Shown: positions 13,217-20,594, numbered from the stretch's first letter. The stretch: 20,594 nt of DNA from Pseudomonadota bacterium (GCA_023436825.1 JAEZHS010000362.1:1-20594); one strand, 5' to 3'. A program made the numbers and translations. The notes: generated by a model not told the origin, from the letters alone.

Positions 13217-13971
13217 GCAAGCTTGCCGCATTGCTGTGCGCGGTGACCGTACTGGCCACTCTGCCGGGCAGCGCCGAAGCCCAGCAGGGCCAGCCCGCGC
13301 CGGAACCCGGGCCACACGACAGGCCGCACATGCTGGACCAGGCGATCTTCGCCCATCTGCTGTTCGACCAGCTGGAAGGACGGTTTGGCTTCGCCGAGGG
13401 CAACAGCTTCCGCTGGGAGGCGGAGGGCTGGATCGGCACCGACGAGAACCGGGCCTGGCTGCTGAGCGAAGGCCGCGTGGCCGACAACCAGCTGGACGAC
13501 GGCATTCAGCAGCTGTTCTATGGCCGGGCCGTCACGACCTACTTCAACGCCCTGATCGGCACGCGCTGGGACCTCGATTCCCTGCCGACGCGCGGCTGGG
13601 GCGCGATCGGCTTCCTGGGGCTGGCGCCGCAGTGGTTCAAGGTCTCCGCCTTCGGCTATGTCAGCGGCGACGGGCATTTCGCGGCCCGGCTGGAAGCCAG
13701 CTACGACATCCTGATCACGCAGCGCCTGATCCTGCAGCCGCAGGTCGAGCTCAACTTCTACACAAAGGACGACCCGGCGCGTCACGTCGGCGCCGGGCTC
13801 TCAGAGCTCGATGCGGGCCTGCGCCTGCGCTACGAGGTTACGCGCCAGTTCGCGCCGTATGTCGGCATCACCTATCTCGGCCAGTACGGCGCGACGGCGA
13901 ACTACGTGAGCGAAGCCGGCGGTTCGACGCAACAGCTGCGCTTCACGGCTGGCGTTCGGACATGGTTCTAG
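13213..13971 (+). CDS. copB: Outer-membrane copper resistance protein CopB
   Basis: This 252-residue protein has a signal peptide (1-23, cleavage after AEA). A mature beta-barrel of the CopB/PcoB family follows, with alternating amphipathic strands: HLLFDQLEGRFGFAEGNSFR, WEAEGWIGTDENRAWLLSEG, LQPQVELNFYTKDDP. It ends on Phe (TAGVRTWF), as outer-membrane proteins do. The segments LYGRAVTTYFNALIGTRWD-like (13520-13570) and GLSELDAGLRLRYEVTRQFA then PYVGI are typical of the family. The usual N-terminal Met-rich linker is short, leaving a compact barrel-only form. It begins at an ATG overlapping copA's stop (ATGA). With CopA it forms the periplasm/outer-membrane part of copper sequestration or efflux. 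No copC/copD follows. Confidence 0.92.
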   Translation: MSKLAALLCAVTVLATLPGSAEAQQGQPAPEPGPHDRPHMLDQAIFAHLLFDQLEGRFGFAEGNSFRWEAEGWIGTDENRAWLLSEGRVADNQLDDGIQQLFYGRAVTTYFNALIGTRWDLDSLPTRGWGAIGFLGLAPQWFKVSAFGYVSGDGHFAARLEASYDILITQRLILQPQVELNFYTKDDPARHVGAGLSELDAGLRLRYEVTRQFAPYVGITYLGQYGATANYVSEAGGSTQQLRFTAGVRTWF

Positions 13972-14141
13972 ACGAGTCCAGGGGGGTTGTCGGCTCGATT
14001 GCCGTCATGGCAGTGACCGACCCTCATGTTGATTTCGCGACGACACGGTCCCCGACCATCGACCTCGGTATGTTCTACCCACGCTGGTGACTCATTTCTG
14101 GCTCATAGCCTCGATCGTGGGCGGCCTTGTCATCGGCAAAT
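13972..14141. other. Intergenic region downstream of copB
   Basis: No intact gene is seen. A GTG at 14087 opens a short peptide with one hydrophobic helix (VTHFWLIASIVGGLVIGKF) before the frame runs into the DUF1214-type fragment in another frame. It may be the start of a lost small membrane protein joined to that fragment. No clear copB terminator was found. Confidence 0.3.
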
Positions 14142-14294
14142 TTCGGCCCCACCCAGCCGAAAGACGTCGCTCGCGGCAACTGGATCCAGACCGATCCCCA
14201 GAAAGGCTGGTTCACGATCCTACGCCTCTACAGCCCGCTACCGTCGTTTTTCGACAAGAGTTGGCGTCCGAGCGAGATCGACCCAGTCGAGTGA
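14142..14294 (+). pseudogene. C-terminal fragment of a DUF1254/DUF1214 protein
   Basis: Read from 14142 in frame to the TGA at 14292-14294, the peptide is FGPTQPKDVARGNWIQTDPQ then KGWFTILRLYSPLPSFFDKS then WRPSEIDPVE. This is the characteristic C-terminal end of DUF1254/DUF1214 proteins (NWIQTxPGKGWFxxLRLYGP, FFDKTWRPGEIE). About 50 of the usual 350-480 residues remain, and no start codon or upstream domain is present. It is a truncated remnant and is not expected to be functional. Confidence 0.75.
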
Positions 14295-14376
14295 ACTGAC
14301 AGCGGCTGATGGCGCGGCACCTCGAGTTCGATCCTGACATTCGCCGGCGAGTCCCCGCAACCACTTCTCATAACTC

Positions 14377-14419
14377 GCTCACCGTCCCGATCCAGCCATC
14401 GGGGCGGTGTTTGCGTTGG
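14377..14419 (+). repeat. Right copy of the diverged direct repeat (partner at 3277-3319)
   Basis: Same orientation as the copy at 3277-3319, about 34 of 43 positions identical by eye, with the shared core CCGATCCAGCC. It lies between the DUF1214-type fragment and an IS5-type transposase fragment. The two copies bracket the whole electron-transfer and copper region. Confidence 0.5.
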
Positions 14420-14430
14420 GTCGTTGAAAA

Positions 14431-14580
14431 GTGGTGGGCCGTGGCGCGATGCGCCGCGCGACCCTTCGCAAAGGGGCTGTTCTACGCCGTATCGGGCGGA
14501 CGAAAGGCGGCCCGAACTCCGAGCTCCACGCCGTCTGCGCCGAGCCCGGACGCCCCCGCGTCCTGTTGCTCGACCAGATT
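14431..14580 (+). mobile_element. Remnant of an IS5-family transposase
   Basis: The frame at 14491-14580 encodes IGRTKGGPNSELHAVC then AEPGRPRVLLLDQI. This matches the central block of IS5-group DDE transposases (GRTKGGLNSKLHAVCDGxGRPL), which contains the start of the catalytic core. Homology ends abruptly at about 14580, and only weak similarity extends upstream to 14431. No terminal inverted repeats or complete DDE triad were found, so this is a dead fragment. Confidence 0.55.
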
Positions 14581-14585
14581 CTGTC

Positions 14586-14614
14586 TTGCATATCACGACT
14601 GAACGGTCTATATA
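14586..14614 (+). promoter_or_regulatory. Promoter of the tetR gene with operator-like palindrome
   Basis: TTGCAT at 14586-14591 and TATATA at 14609-14614 are separated by exactly 17 bases. The expected transcript start falls on or next to the ATG at 14621, suggesting a leaderless mRNA. Between the two boxes, GACTGAACGGTC (14597-14608) matches the palindrome upstream of the EamA gene at 10 of 12 positions. It would be well placed for autorepression. Confidence 0.55.
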
Positions 14615-14620
14615 TACGTA

Positions 14621-15235
14621 ATGACACCGCAATCGCCGCTTCCGGCGCCGCGTGGCCGCCCTCGGGAATTCGATACGGATGTCGCTGTCGAGCGCGCCAT
14701 GGACGTCTTCTGGACGTGCGGTTATCACGGCACTTCGCTTCCAGACCTGCTTCAAGCGACGAGGCTCTCGCGCGGCAGCCTCTACGCCGCGTTTGGCGAC
14801 AAGCACGGGCTGTTTTTACGCGCCCTCGACCGGTATATCGATGAGGCGCTGGCGCGTCTCGATACCGAACTCGATCCGCGCGAAAATGCGCTGGCGGGTC
14901 TGCGGGCTTGCGTAGCGGGTTACATCGAGCGCACGAGCGGCATCAACGGCAAGCGCGGATGCCTGGTCGTGGCGACTGCGATGGAGTTGGTCGCCCATGA
15001 CCCAGAGGTCGAGCGACGTATCCGGCGGTTTTTCAAGGCGATGGAGACACGGCTCACCGCGGCTTTGATGCGTGCGCAGACAGCGGGGGAACTGGCCGCC
15101 GGTGTTGAGCCCGCGAACGCCGCCCGCCTGCTGCTCTGCCTGCTGGAAGGATTGCGTGTCGTCGGCAAGACAGGTCCAAATCGCGCTGCGTCACAAGCCG
15201 CCGCCGATACGCTGCTCGACCGTTTGGTGAAATAG
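14621..15235 (+). CDS. TetR/AcrR-family transcriptional regulator
   Basis: This 204-residue protein has a typical TetR N-terminus (RGRPREFDTDVAVERAMDVFW) and a helix-turn-helix at 38-59 (TSLPDLLQATRLSRGSLYAA then FGDKHGLF). The larger helical C-terminal domain binds an inducer and dimerises: GCLVVATAMELVAHDPEVER and the closing ARLLLCLLEGLRVVGKTGP. This C-terminal style is common among regulators of efflux or dehydrogenase genes in proteobacteria. There is no ribosome binding site before the ATG, and a promoter is placed so that the message may be leaderless. The regulator is followed 84 bases later by a co-oriented EamA transporter gene preceded by a related palindrome. It most likely represses itself and that transporter. 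The inducer is unknown. Confidence 0.9.
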   Translation: MTPQSPLPAPRGRPREFDTDVAVERAMDVFWTCGYHGTSLPDLLQATRLSRGSLYAAFGDKHGLFLRALDRYIDEALARLDTELDPRENALAGLRACVAGYIERTSGINGKRGCLVVATAMELVAHDPEVERRIRRFFKAMETRLTAALMRAQTAGELAAGVEPANAARLLLCLLEGLRVVGKTGPNRAASQAAADTLLDRLVK

Positions 15236-15288
15236 ATTATCGCATGATCATGTCATTGTTCATGCGCGCCGTGGCAAAGGCCAGCTAT

Positions 15289-15310
15289 TTATGGACTGAT
15301 CAGTCTTTAA
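15289..15310. promoter_or_regulatory. Operator-like palindrome upstream of the EamA transporter gene
   Basis: GACTGATCAGTC (15294-15305) is a perfect 12-bp palindrome. It extends to an imperfect 22-bp one (TTATGGACTGA/TCAGTCTTTAA, 9 of 11 pairs). It lies 15 bases before the ATG at 15320 and resembles the site in the tetR promoter, so it is a likely TetR operator. Confidence 0.6.
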
Positions 15311-15319
15311 GGGAATTTC

Positions 15320-16222
15320 ATGTCGCCGATCCAGATCGCTTGCGCGGTATTGGTGCCACTGCTGTGGGGTGTCCAATATGTTGTCATCAAAATGGGACTG
15401 GCGGTGTTCCCGCCGCTGTTCTTTGTCGGTCTGCGCTTTGCCGCTGTTTCGATAATTCTCATTCCATTCGTTGGATTTCCGACAAAGCGCGAACTCGGCC
15501 TCTTTATGCTCATCTCGGTCTTCATCGGCGGCTTGAATTTTGGTCTGGTCTTCGTTGGCCTCGCACATGGACTAGCCAGTGTCACCGGCGTTGCAAATCA
15601 GCTTTGGACGCCGTTCACGCTGCTCCTCGCGTGGCCGCTGCTTGGTGAGCGGCCATCAATGCGAGTGATCATGGGCGTCGTCATTGCCTTCTGCGGAGTG
15701 GTTCTGACGGTCGTCGACCCCGATGTCCCGGTGCCGGTCGTGCCAACGATTCTTGTCGTCGGGTCAGGGCTTGCGCTTGCAACCGGGACCGTGCTCACCA
15801 AGCGTTACGGTCCATTCGAGCCGATGAAGCTCATGGCCTGGATGTCGCTTTTTACCGTGCCACAAGTTCTCGGTGCGTCCGCCATGCTCGAACGGGGACA
15901 AATTGCTTCCCTCGCGGCCGCCAGTTTCGAATCCTGGTTGGCGTTCACCTACACGGTCTTCCTCGGCGGGATAGCTGGCTTCAGCCTGTGGTTCTGGTTG
16001 ATCGCCAGGTGCGCCGTGTCGCGTGTGGCGCCGTTCGCCCTGCTGCAGACGGGCTTTGCTGTCGCTGCGGCGGTTATCCTTCTGCGCGAGCAACTGACCC
16101 CTGCCCTCGTCGCCGGCGCGGTCATCTGCGTTGCCGGCGTCCTCGTTACCCAGTGGCGCTCCATCGCGTCGCAAGGCGAACCGTCGGCAGCTCCCGCGCC
16201 GGCCGGTAAGGCTGGGAGCTGA
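15320..16222 (+). CDS. EamA-family (drug/metabolite transporter superfamily) permease
   Basis: This 300-residue inner-membrane protein has ten predicted helices arranged as two EamA repeats (about 5-140 and 155-288). The first helix is IACAVLVPLLWGVQYVVIK; the WG(x)nyvvIK end is typical of the family. Other marks are LRFAAVSIILIPF, GLAHGLASVTGVANQLWTPF then TLLLAWPLLGERP in repeat one, and LIARCAVSRVAPFALLQTGF then a PLLGE-like ILLREQLTP in repeat two. Family members export amino acids, metabolites or toxic compounds; the substrate cannot be read. AAGGGA precedes the ATG at a good distance. It is probably controlled by the TetR regulator upstream through the palindrome at 15294. Its 3' end converges on the cyclase gene, and a loose 8-bp inverted repeat (CGGCTTTT/AAAAGCCG, 16245-16294) lies between them. 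Confidence 0.92.
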   Translation: MSPIQIACAVLVPLLWGVQYVVIKMGLAVFPPLFFVGLRFAAVSIILIPFVGFPTKRELGLFMLISVFIGGLNFGLVFVGLAHGLASVTGVANQLWTPFTLLLAWPLLGERPSMRVIMGVVIAFCGVVLTVVDPDVPVPVVPTILVVGSGLALATGTVLTKRYGPFEPMKLMAWMSLFTVPQVLGASAMLERGQIASLAAASFESWLAFTYTVFLGGIAGFSLWFWLIARCAVSRVAPFALLQTGFAVAAAVILLREQLTPALVAGAVICVAGVLVTQWRSIASQGEPSAAPAPAGKAGS

Positions 16223-16311
16223 GTGCATCTGCGGGCCTCCTTGACGGCTTTTCCGTGCTGCAAGGCACCAGGATCAACGTCAGGACAAAAGCCGAAGGTT
16301 CGCTTCGCCGT

Positions 16312-18117
16312 CTACTCCGGCAGGCCTGCCTTGCGCAGACCTTCCGCCAGCCGCTCGCGGTCCTTTGGCCGGCTGAGGTTGACGCGGTCGGCGAGATTGG
16401 AAAGGAGCAGACCCGGATCGAGCTGGCGCAGCAGCGACAGGTACTTGGTCCATCCGGGAGGCGGCCGAGCAGCGCGGCGCTGGCCACGGCGATGCGGATG
16501 GCGGGTGAGGCGAGAGGATTGCGCTGCAGCGCCTTCTCCGCCCAGGCATAGGCCTCCTCGTCGCGCCCGGCCACGAAGTGCGCCAGCGCCATGCCCGTAT
16601 GCATGGAAAACATCAGCACGTCGACCGGGCTGTTGCGCATGGCGCGCTGCAGCTGGTGGATCGCGAGCTCCGGCTCGCCCAGCCAGGTCCGGACAAAGCC
16701 GCTCTGCACCAGGGTCGCCGATGCATTGGGGTTGAGCCTGAGCGATTCGTCGATCAGGACGGGCCCCCTGCTCGCACTCGCCGAACAGGCTCGCCATCGC
16801 AAAGCCGCTGGACGCCACGGCCAGGAAGTTGTCGCGGCCGATCTCCAGGACGCGGTCGCAGAACCGGCGCGCCTCGGCATTGTCGTGCGCGCGATCCGCC
16901 ACCCAGCCCGCGGTCCGTCGCAGGCAGAAGCAGTTCAAGGCGAGGCCGTAGGGCGTGGCGTAATTGGGGTCAAGCTCGATGGCCCGGTAGCAGAGCTGCA
17001 GCGCCTTCTCGAGGCCGTCGCGGCTCCAGGTATGGAAGAAGCCTAGCGCCTGCATGTAGGCGAGATGCGAATCGACGGATTCGGTCGGGGTGCGGCGCGC
17101 CCGATTCATCTCCGCCTCGCGGACCTGCGGGACCAGCGCGCCGACGACGCTCTCGGCCACCCGATCCTGCAGGGCGAAGATGTCCTCGATCTCGCCTTCG
17201 AAGCGGTCGGACCAGATCTGCACCGCCGTCGTGGCATCGATCAGCTGGCCACCGATGCGCAGACGATTGCCCGCCCGCCGTACGCTGCCCTCGAGCACGT
17301 AACGCACGTTGAGCTCGCGGCCGACCTGCTTCACGTCGACGGCCCGCCCCTTGTAGGTGAAGGTCGAGTTGCGCGCGATGACGAACAGCAGGGTGCGATA
17401 GCGTGACAGGCCGTTGATGATGTCGTCGACGACGCCGTCCGCGAAGTAGTCCTGGTCGGGCTCCGACGTGAGGTTCTGGAACGGCATGACGGCGATCGAC
17501 GGAAGCTCGCTCGCGGGCATTGGCGGCGCCGCGACGACAGTGCCAGCGACCGCTGCAGCCCGCCGGGGCGCAGTGCCAGCCGCCGCGGGCGCCAACTGCA
17601 CGCGGTAGACGCGCACCGGACGGGCGATGTTCTTCAGCTGATGCTGGCCATCGTCGACGAAGGCTACGTCCAAGCGGCCCTCGGCATCCTCCTGCACGCG
17701 CGCGGAGACGCTGATACCGCCCGGCTCGGCCAGCGCCTCCAGGCGCGCCGCGACGTTGACGCCATCGCCGAAGATGTCGTCCTGCTCGGCCACGATGTCG
17801 CCGACATGGATGCCGATGCGGAACTCGATGCGGCGGTCCGGCGCGATCTCCCCATTGCGCCGCGCCATCTCGCGCTGCACGTCGACGGCGCAACGCACGG
17901 CATCGACGACGCTGGGGAACTCGACCAGCAGCCCATCCCCCGTGGTCTTGACCAAGCGCCCGCGGTGATGGGCAATCCTGGGCTCGAACAGCGCGGTGCG
18001 ATGGGCCTTGAGCGCACTGACCGTGCCTTCCTCGTCGAGACCGATCAGGCGGCTGTAGCCCGCCACGTCAGCCGCCAGTACGGCGGAGAGCCTGCGGTCC
18101 AGACGAGTTTGCGACAT
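16312..18117 (-). CDS. Class III adenylate cyclase with TolB-like and TPR domains, containing two compensating frameshifts
   Basis: The N-terminal domain (7-175) is a class III nucleotide cyclase. Metal ligands are D17 (AADVAGYS) and D61 (KTTGDGLLVEF), adenine-selecting residues K57 and D114 (DIFGDGVN), and transition-state residues N121 and R125. It should make cAMP. Residues 206-300 are a TolB-like N-terminal domain (SIAVMPFQNLT, YFADGVVDDIINGLSR), followed by TPR-type helices. Near 16764-16769 the homology leaves the frame, at a run reading GGGGGCCC on the minus strand. The correct continuation (LIDESLRLNPNASATL, FSMHTGMALAHFVAGRDEEA) lies one frame away. Near 16450-16460 the original frame resumes (TKYLSLLRQLDPGLLLSNLA) to the stop. 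About 100 residues are thus scrambled. Either two sequencing errors or real, mutually compensating indels explain this. ATG 18117 is used; a GTG at 18141 is possible. cAMP made here could feed Crp-type regulators, but that is speculative. Confidence 0.82.
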   Translation of the reverse strand: MSQTRLDRRLSAVLAADVAGYSRLIGLDEEGTVSALKAHRTALFEPRIAHHRGRLVKTTGDGLLVEFPSVVDAVRCAVDVQREMARRNGEIAPDRRIEFRIGIHVGDIVAEQDDIFGDGVNVAARLEALAEPGGISVSARVQEDAEGRLDVAFVDDGQHQLKNIARPVRVYRVQLAPAAAGTAPRRAAAVAGTVVAAPPMPASELPSIAVMPFQNLTSEPDQDYFADGVVDDIINGLSRYRTLLFVIARNSTFTYKGRAVDVKQVGRELNVRYVLEGSVRRAGNRLRIGGQLIDATTAVQIWSDRFEGEIEDIFALQDRVAESVVGALVPQVREAEMNRARRTPTESVDSHLAYMQALGFFHTWSRDGLEKALQLCYRAIELDPNYATPYGLALNCFCLRRTAGWVADRAHDNAEARRFCDRVLEIGRDNFLAVASSGFAMASLFGECEQGARPDRRIAQAQPQCIGDPGAERLCPDLAGRAGARDPPAAARHAQQPGRRADVFHAYGHGAGALRGRARRGGLCLGGEGAAAQSSRLTRHPHRRGQRRAARPPPGWTKYLSLLRQLDPGLLLSNLADRVNLSRPKDRERLAEGLRKAGLPE

Positions 18118-18274
18118 TGACGATCCGCTACCAGAGAGCACCGCACACGGACACTGTACAACTATTCATAGATACCAATGCCTCAGCAAGCCCGAAACAG
18201 GCCGCGCCGCAGAAGATCGTCGAAATGCTGGGTGATTCAAGCAGCGTGGGCGATGCTTCAGTCAGGTAGCCGCC

Positions 18275-20594
18275 CTAATCGGCCAGCATTGCCTCGGCAA
18301 GGCTCGCGAAGCCGAGCCGTTGGGCTGCGCGCCCGCGCTCAGTGAGTTCGGCGCGCCCTTCCGGCTTAAGCCGACCTTCAGCCGAATCGGCCAGCAGGAC
18401 GCCGCGGCGTACGATCAGATCGGTCAGCGGAGTCGGTTCGCGCTCAGCATACATGCCGAGTGCCAAAGCGTGCCGACGCGCCGCCTCGGGTCGGCCGGCA
18501 GCGAGCTCGGCTTCGATGGCATGGCGACGAAAGAAGAAGTGATTGTGCCCGAGCGTCGGGCCGGCCAGCAGTGCCTCCCCCTCCCGAAGCAGCGCGTCGC
18601 GTTCGTCCGCATCGTCGATCAGTTTTGCGGCCATGCCGAAGGTCGCCGGCCCCATGTACGACAGGGCGTGCTCGCGGGTGAGCGCCACGGCTTCACGCGC
18701 CATTTCGGCGGCGACGGACCGGCGGCCGGCCTGCGCGTGCAGGTCGGCGCCGAAAATGACGTTCTCGCCCTCGAACCGCCAGGCGCCGAGCTCCGCGACG
18801 ATCTCCCTGGCAGTGCCGACATGCTGCAGACCGTCTTCGGGCCGGCTCGATTCCATGGCGGCGAGCATGAGGGCATGCAGCGCAATCAGCTCGGCGCGAC
18901 GATTGCGGGCCTGCCGCGCCAGCTGGCGCGCCATCTCGGCCATTTCGCGTACTGCGTCGAGGCGCATCATGAAGCACTCGGCGATCGCGGCCATCGGCCG
19001 GTTGGCGATCTCGACCGTGGCGGCGCCGGCACTGCGCGACGCGTCGATGCAGCGTTCCAGGGCCTGCAGGGCAGAGCGCATGTGGCCCTGCGCGTACAGG
19101 CCGTCAGCCAGGCCGCCCAAGGCCCGGGCCACCAGTTCGGGCGACTGCGCCCGCTCGGCCAGGGTCAGGGCCGCGCGATGCTCGCGCATGCAGTCCTCGA
19201 CGCGGCCCATGGGAAACAGGAGATTGCCGCGCAGATAGTGGCATCGTGACGCCAGCGCCGGCAGGTCCACCGCCTCGGCCTTGGCCTGCGCCCGATCCAA
19301 AGCGGCGCCGGCCCCGGCCAGGTCGTCGACGATGCGCAGCGATTCGGCGATGCCCAGCTCCGCCTCGCAGCGGCCTACATCGTCGAATGCCCTGCCGAGC
19401 GCGGCGTCGAAGTGAGCCCGGGCCTGGCGCGCCGCGCCGAGCTCCAGGCGCAGGCGACCGGCCAGCAGTGCGAGCGCTACGGCGTCGGCGTCCTCGCGCG
19501 CCACCGCCAGCCCGCGCTCGGCATTCTCCACTGCCGCGGCAAGCCGGCTCGCGGTGCGCAGGCTTTCGGCAGCCATCCGATAGGCCGGCGCCGCAGCCGG
19601 ATCACCGGCGCGATCGAGATGCTGCGCCCGCAGCTCAGGCTCGCTTTCGCCCAGCCAGTCGGCGGCGCGCCGGTGATATCGCTGCGCCGTCTCCCGCAGC
19701 AACGACGCATAAGTCGCCTCCTGGATGAGCGCATGGGCAAACATCAGCATGTCGCCGTCGCGCACCAGCAAGCCGCCATCGATCAGGGGCCGTGGATCGT
19801 AGGCACCCTCCCCTGCCATCGCCTGAAGGGCGGCCACCGAAAAGCGCTGACCGAGCACCGAAGCCGCCTGCAAGGCCGTGCGGTCGGGCCGTGTCAGCCT
19901 GTCCAACCGCGCCTGCACAATGCCGCGGATCGACCCGGGGAGCGGAGCTGCCTCCGATTCCGCGGCACTAAGGGCAAGCTGCTCGAGGAAGAGCGGATTG
20001 CCGCCCGACCGCGCCACGAAGCGGTCCACCACGGCCTCGTCGACGGCGCTCGCCGCGGCCTGCGCCAGCCGCTGCATGGCGTCGCGACGCAAGGGTCCAA
20101 GCTCCACCACGACGACCGATGCGCCGCCCAGGTCGCGACGAAAGGCGGAGTCGACGGGATCGCCCTCCGGCCGCGCTGTCGTCAGCAGGACCAGCGGCCG
20201 CGCCAGCGTCAGCCGCGCCGCTGCGCGCACGAAGGCTCGCAGCGTGTCGCCGGCCCAATGGAGGTCCTCGACGCCGATGGCGAGCGGCGTGGTCTCGGCA
20301 ACGACGGCGGCAAGTTCGGCGACCGCTTCGGCGCGCAGCGCCGCCCGCTTCGCATCCTGCATCGCGGCATATGGCGTCGCGAGCTCCTCGGGCATGGCGC
20401 GCGCCAGCACGTCATGCAGCGCCGCGCGCAGACCGCCGTCGATCGTGCGATCGTCGATCCAGTCGGGCCTCGCCGCCACGAGCGCCTCGGCCATGACGCG
20501 CAACGGCGTCTGCCGGCGTCCGGCGCCGAAGTCGAGCACGCGCACCAGGAAGGTGACGAAGCCGCGACCGACGGCTTCCATCAGGCCCTCGGCC
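18275..20594 (-). CDS. Large ATPase-TPR protein, C-terminal part (5' end outside the window)
   Basis: The visible 770 or so residues are open to the window edge, so the start and N-terminal domains are missing. The first part is an AAA/STAND-type ATPase region. It includes a Walker B motif in LAIGVEDLHWAGDTL and the downstream blocks GGNPLFLEQLAL, LQAASVLGQRFSVAALQAM and FAHALIQEATYASLLRETAQ. The Walker A loop should lie just outside the window. The remainder is a long array of TPR-like helical repeats rich in Ala, Arg and Glu (for example RCHYLRGNLLFPMGRVEDCM, ARALGGLADGLYAQGHMRSA). This architecture is common in proteins whose N-terminus is a class III adenylate cyclase, and in LuxR/AfsR-like regulators. 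The cyclase next door supports the former, but it is unproven. It is 157 bases upstream of the next gene's start and in the same direction. Confidence 0.8.
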   Translation of the reverse strand, partial: AEGLMEAVGRGFVTFLVRVLDFGAGRRQTPLRVMAEALVAARPDWIDDRTIDGGLRAALHDVLARAMPEELATPYAAMQDAKRAALRAEAVAELAAVVAETTPLAIGVEDLHWAGDTLRAFVRAAARLTLARPLVLLTTARPEGDPVDSAFRRDLGGASVVVVELGPLRRDAMQRLAQAAASAVDEAVVDRFVARSGGNPLFLEQLALSAAESEAAPLPGSIRGIVQARLDRLTRPDRTALQAASVLGQRFSVAALQAMAGEGAYDPRPLIDGGLLVRDGDMLMFAHALIQEATYASLLRETAQRYHRRAADWLGESEPELRAQHLDRAGDPAAAPAYRMAAESLRTASRLAAAVENAERGLAVAREDADAVALALLAGRLRLELGAARQARAHFDAALGRAFDDVGRCEAELGIAESLRIVDDLAGAGAALDRAQAKAEAVDLPALASRCHYLRGNLLFPMGRVEDCMREHRAALTLAERAQSPELVARALGGLADGLYAQGHMRSALQALERCIDASRSAGAATVEIANRPMAAIAECFMMRLDAVREMAEMARQLARQARNRRAELIALHALMLAAMESSRPEDGLQHVGTAREIVAELGAWRFEGENVIFGADLHAQAGRRSVAAEMAREAVALTREHALSYMGPATFGMAAKLIDDADERDALLREGEALLAGPTLGHNHFFFRRHAIEAELAAGRPEAARRHALALGMYAEREPTPLTDLIVRRGVLLADSAEGRLKPEGRAELTERGRAAQRLGFASLAEAMLAD

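Noticed and set aside
16245..16294. CGGCTTTT/AAAAGCCG as a terminator between the EamA and cyclase genes
   Set aside because: Arms of eight bases with a 34-base loop are too loose to call, although the convergent position is suitable.
1..20594. CRISPR array, tRNA, rRNA or riboswitch
   Set aside because: No regularly spaced repeats other than the in-gene GMQ repeat were seen, no cloverleaf, and no conserved riboswitch core was noticed on reading both strands.

Overview
The window is GC-rich, compactly coded DNA. Gene content (polar amino-acid binding protein, Asp/Glu/hydantoin racemase, class III cyclases with TolB-like/TPR tails, a DUF3987 ATPase, a periplasmic copper system) suggests a free-living alphaproteobacterium of the Hyphomicrobiales/Rhodospirillales kind. 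That placement is inferred from gene style, not from a marker gene.

Layout. (1) 80-1697: a minus-strand periplasmic solute-binding protein, divergent from a hydantoin-racemase-like enzyme. (2) 1787-3704: a stand-alone DUF3987 ATPase, then a scar holding a frameshifted fragment of a LOG-family protein. (3) 3705-7030: a tightly packed three-gene operon for a predicted transmembrane electron-transfer chain. It has a membrane-anchored flavin/[2Fe-2S] reductase with a His/Met-rich periplasmic domain, a small membrane protein with two H-X13-H pairs (predicted di-heme b), and a heptaheme c-type cytochrome. (4) 7120-10650: a Met-rich Spy/CpxP-like protein, a small lipoprotein, a His/Cys-rich exported protein, a Crp/Fnr-family regulator, a small Cys-rich protein and a broken cupredoxin gene. 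(5) 10685-13971: a CusF-like lipoprotein, the multicopper oxidase CopA and the outer-membrane protein CopB, with overlapping start/stop codons. (6) 13972-14620: gene fragments (DUF1254/DUF1214 C-terminus, IS5-type transposase piece). (7) 14621-16222: a TetR regulator and an EamA-family transporter that share an operator-like palindrome. (8) 16312-20594, minus strand: an adenylate cyclase-TolB-TPR protein carrying two compensating frameshifts, and the 3' part of a large ATPase-TPR protein that runs off the window.

How it fits together. Regions 3-5 look like one copper/redox island. CopA, CopB and the CusF-like protein handle periplasmic copper, and the Spy-like and His/Cys-rich proteins are plausible periplasmic metal or stress proteins. 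The flavin-heme b-heptaheme operon could carry electrons from cytoplasmic NAD(P)H to a periplasmic acceptor. Three near-identical Crp/Fnr-type palindromes (TTGAG-N4-ATCAA) sit upstream of the Spy-like gene, between the lipoprotein and His-rich genes, and upstream of the CusF-copA-copB operon. The window therefore seems to contain a small Crp/Fnr-box regulon with a Crp/Fnr regulator in its middle. The electron-transfer operon has no such box.

The most unusual content is the three-gene electron conduit and its placement beside copper resistance genes under a shared Fnr-type box set. Diverged copies of a roughly 43-bp sequence flank the island in the same orientation, among gene fragments, which suggests it was inserted or rearranged. 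No tRNA, rRNA, CRISPR array, copper P-type ATPase or two-component copper sensor is visible.
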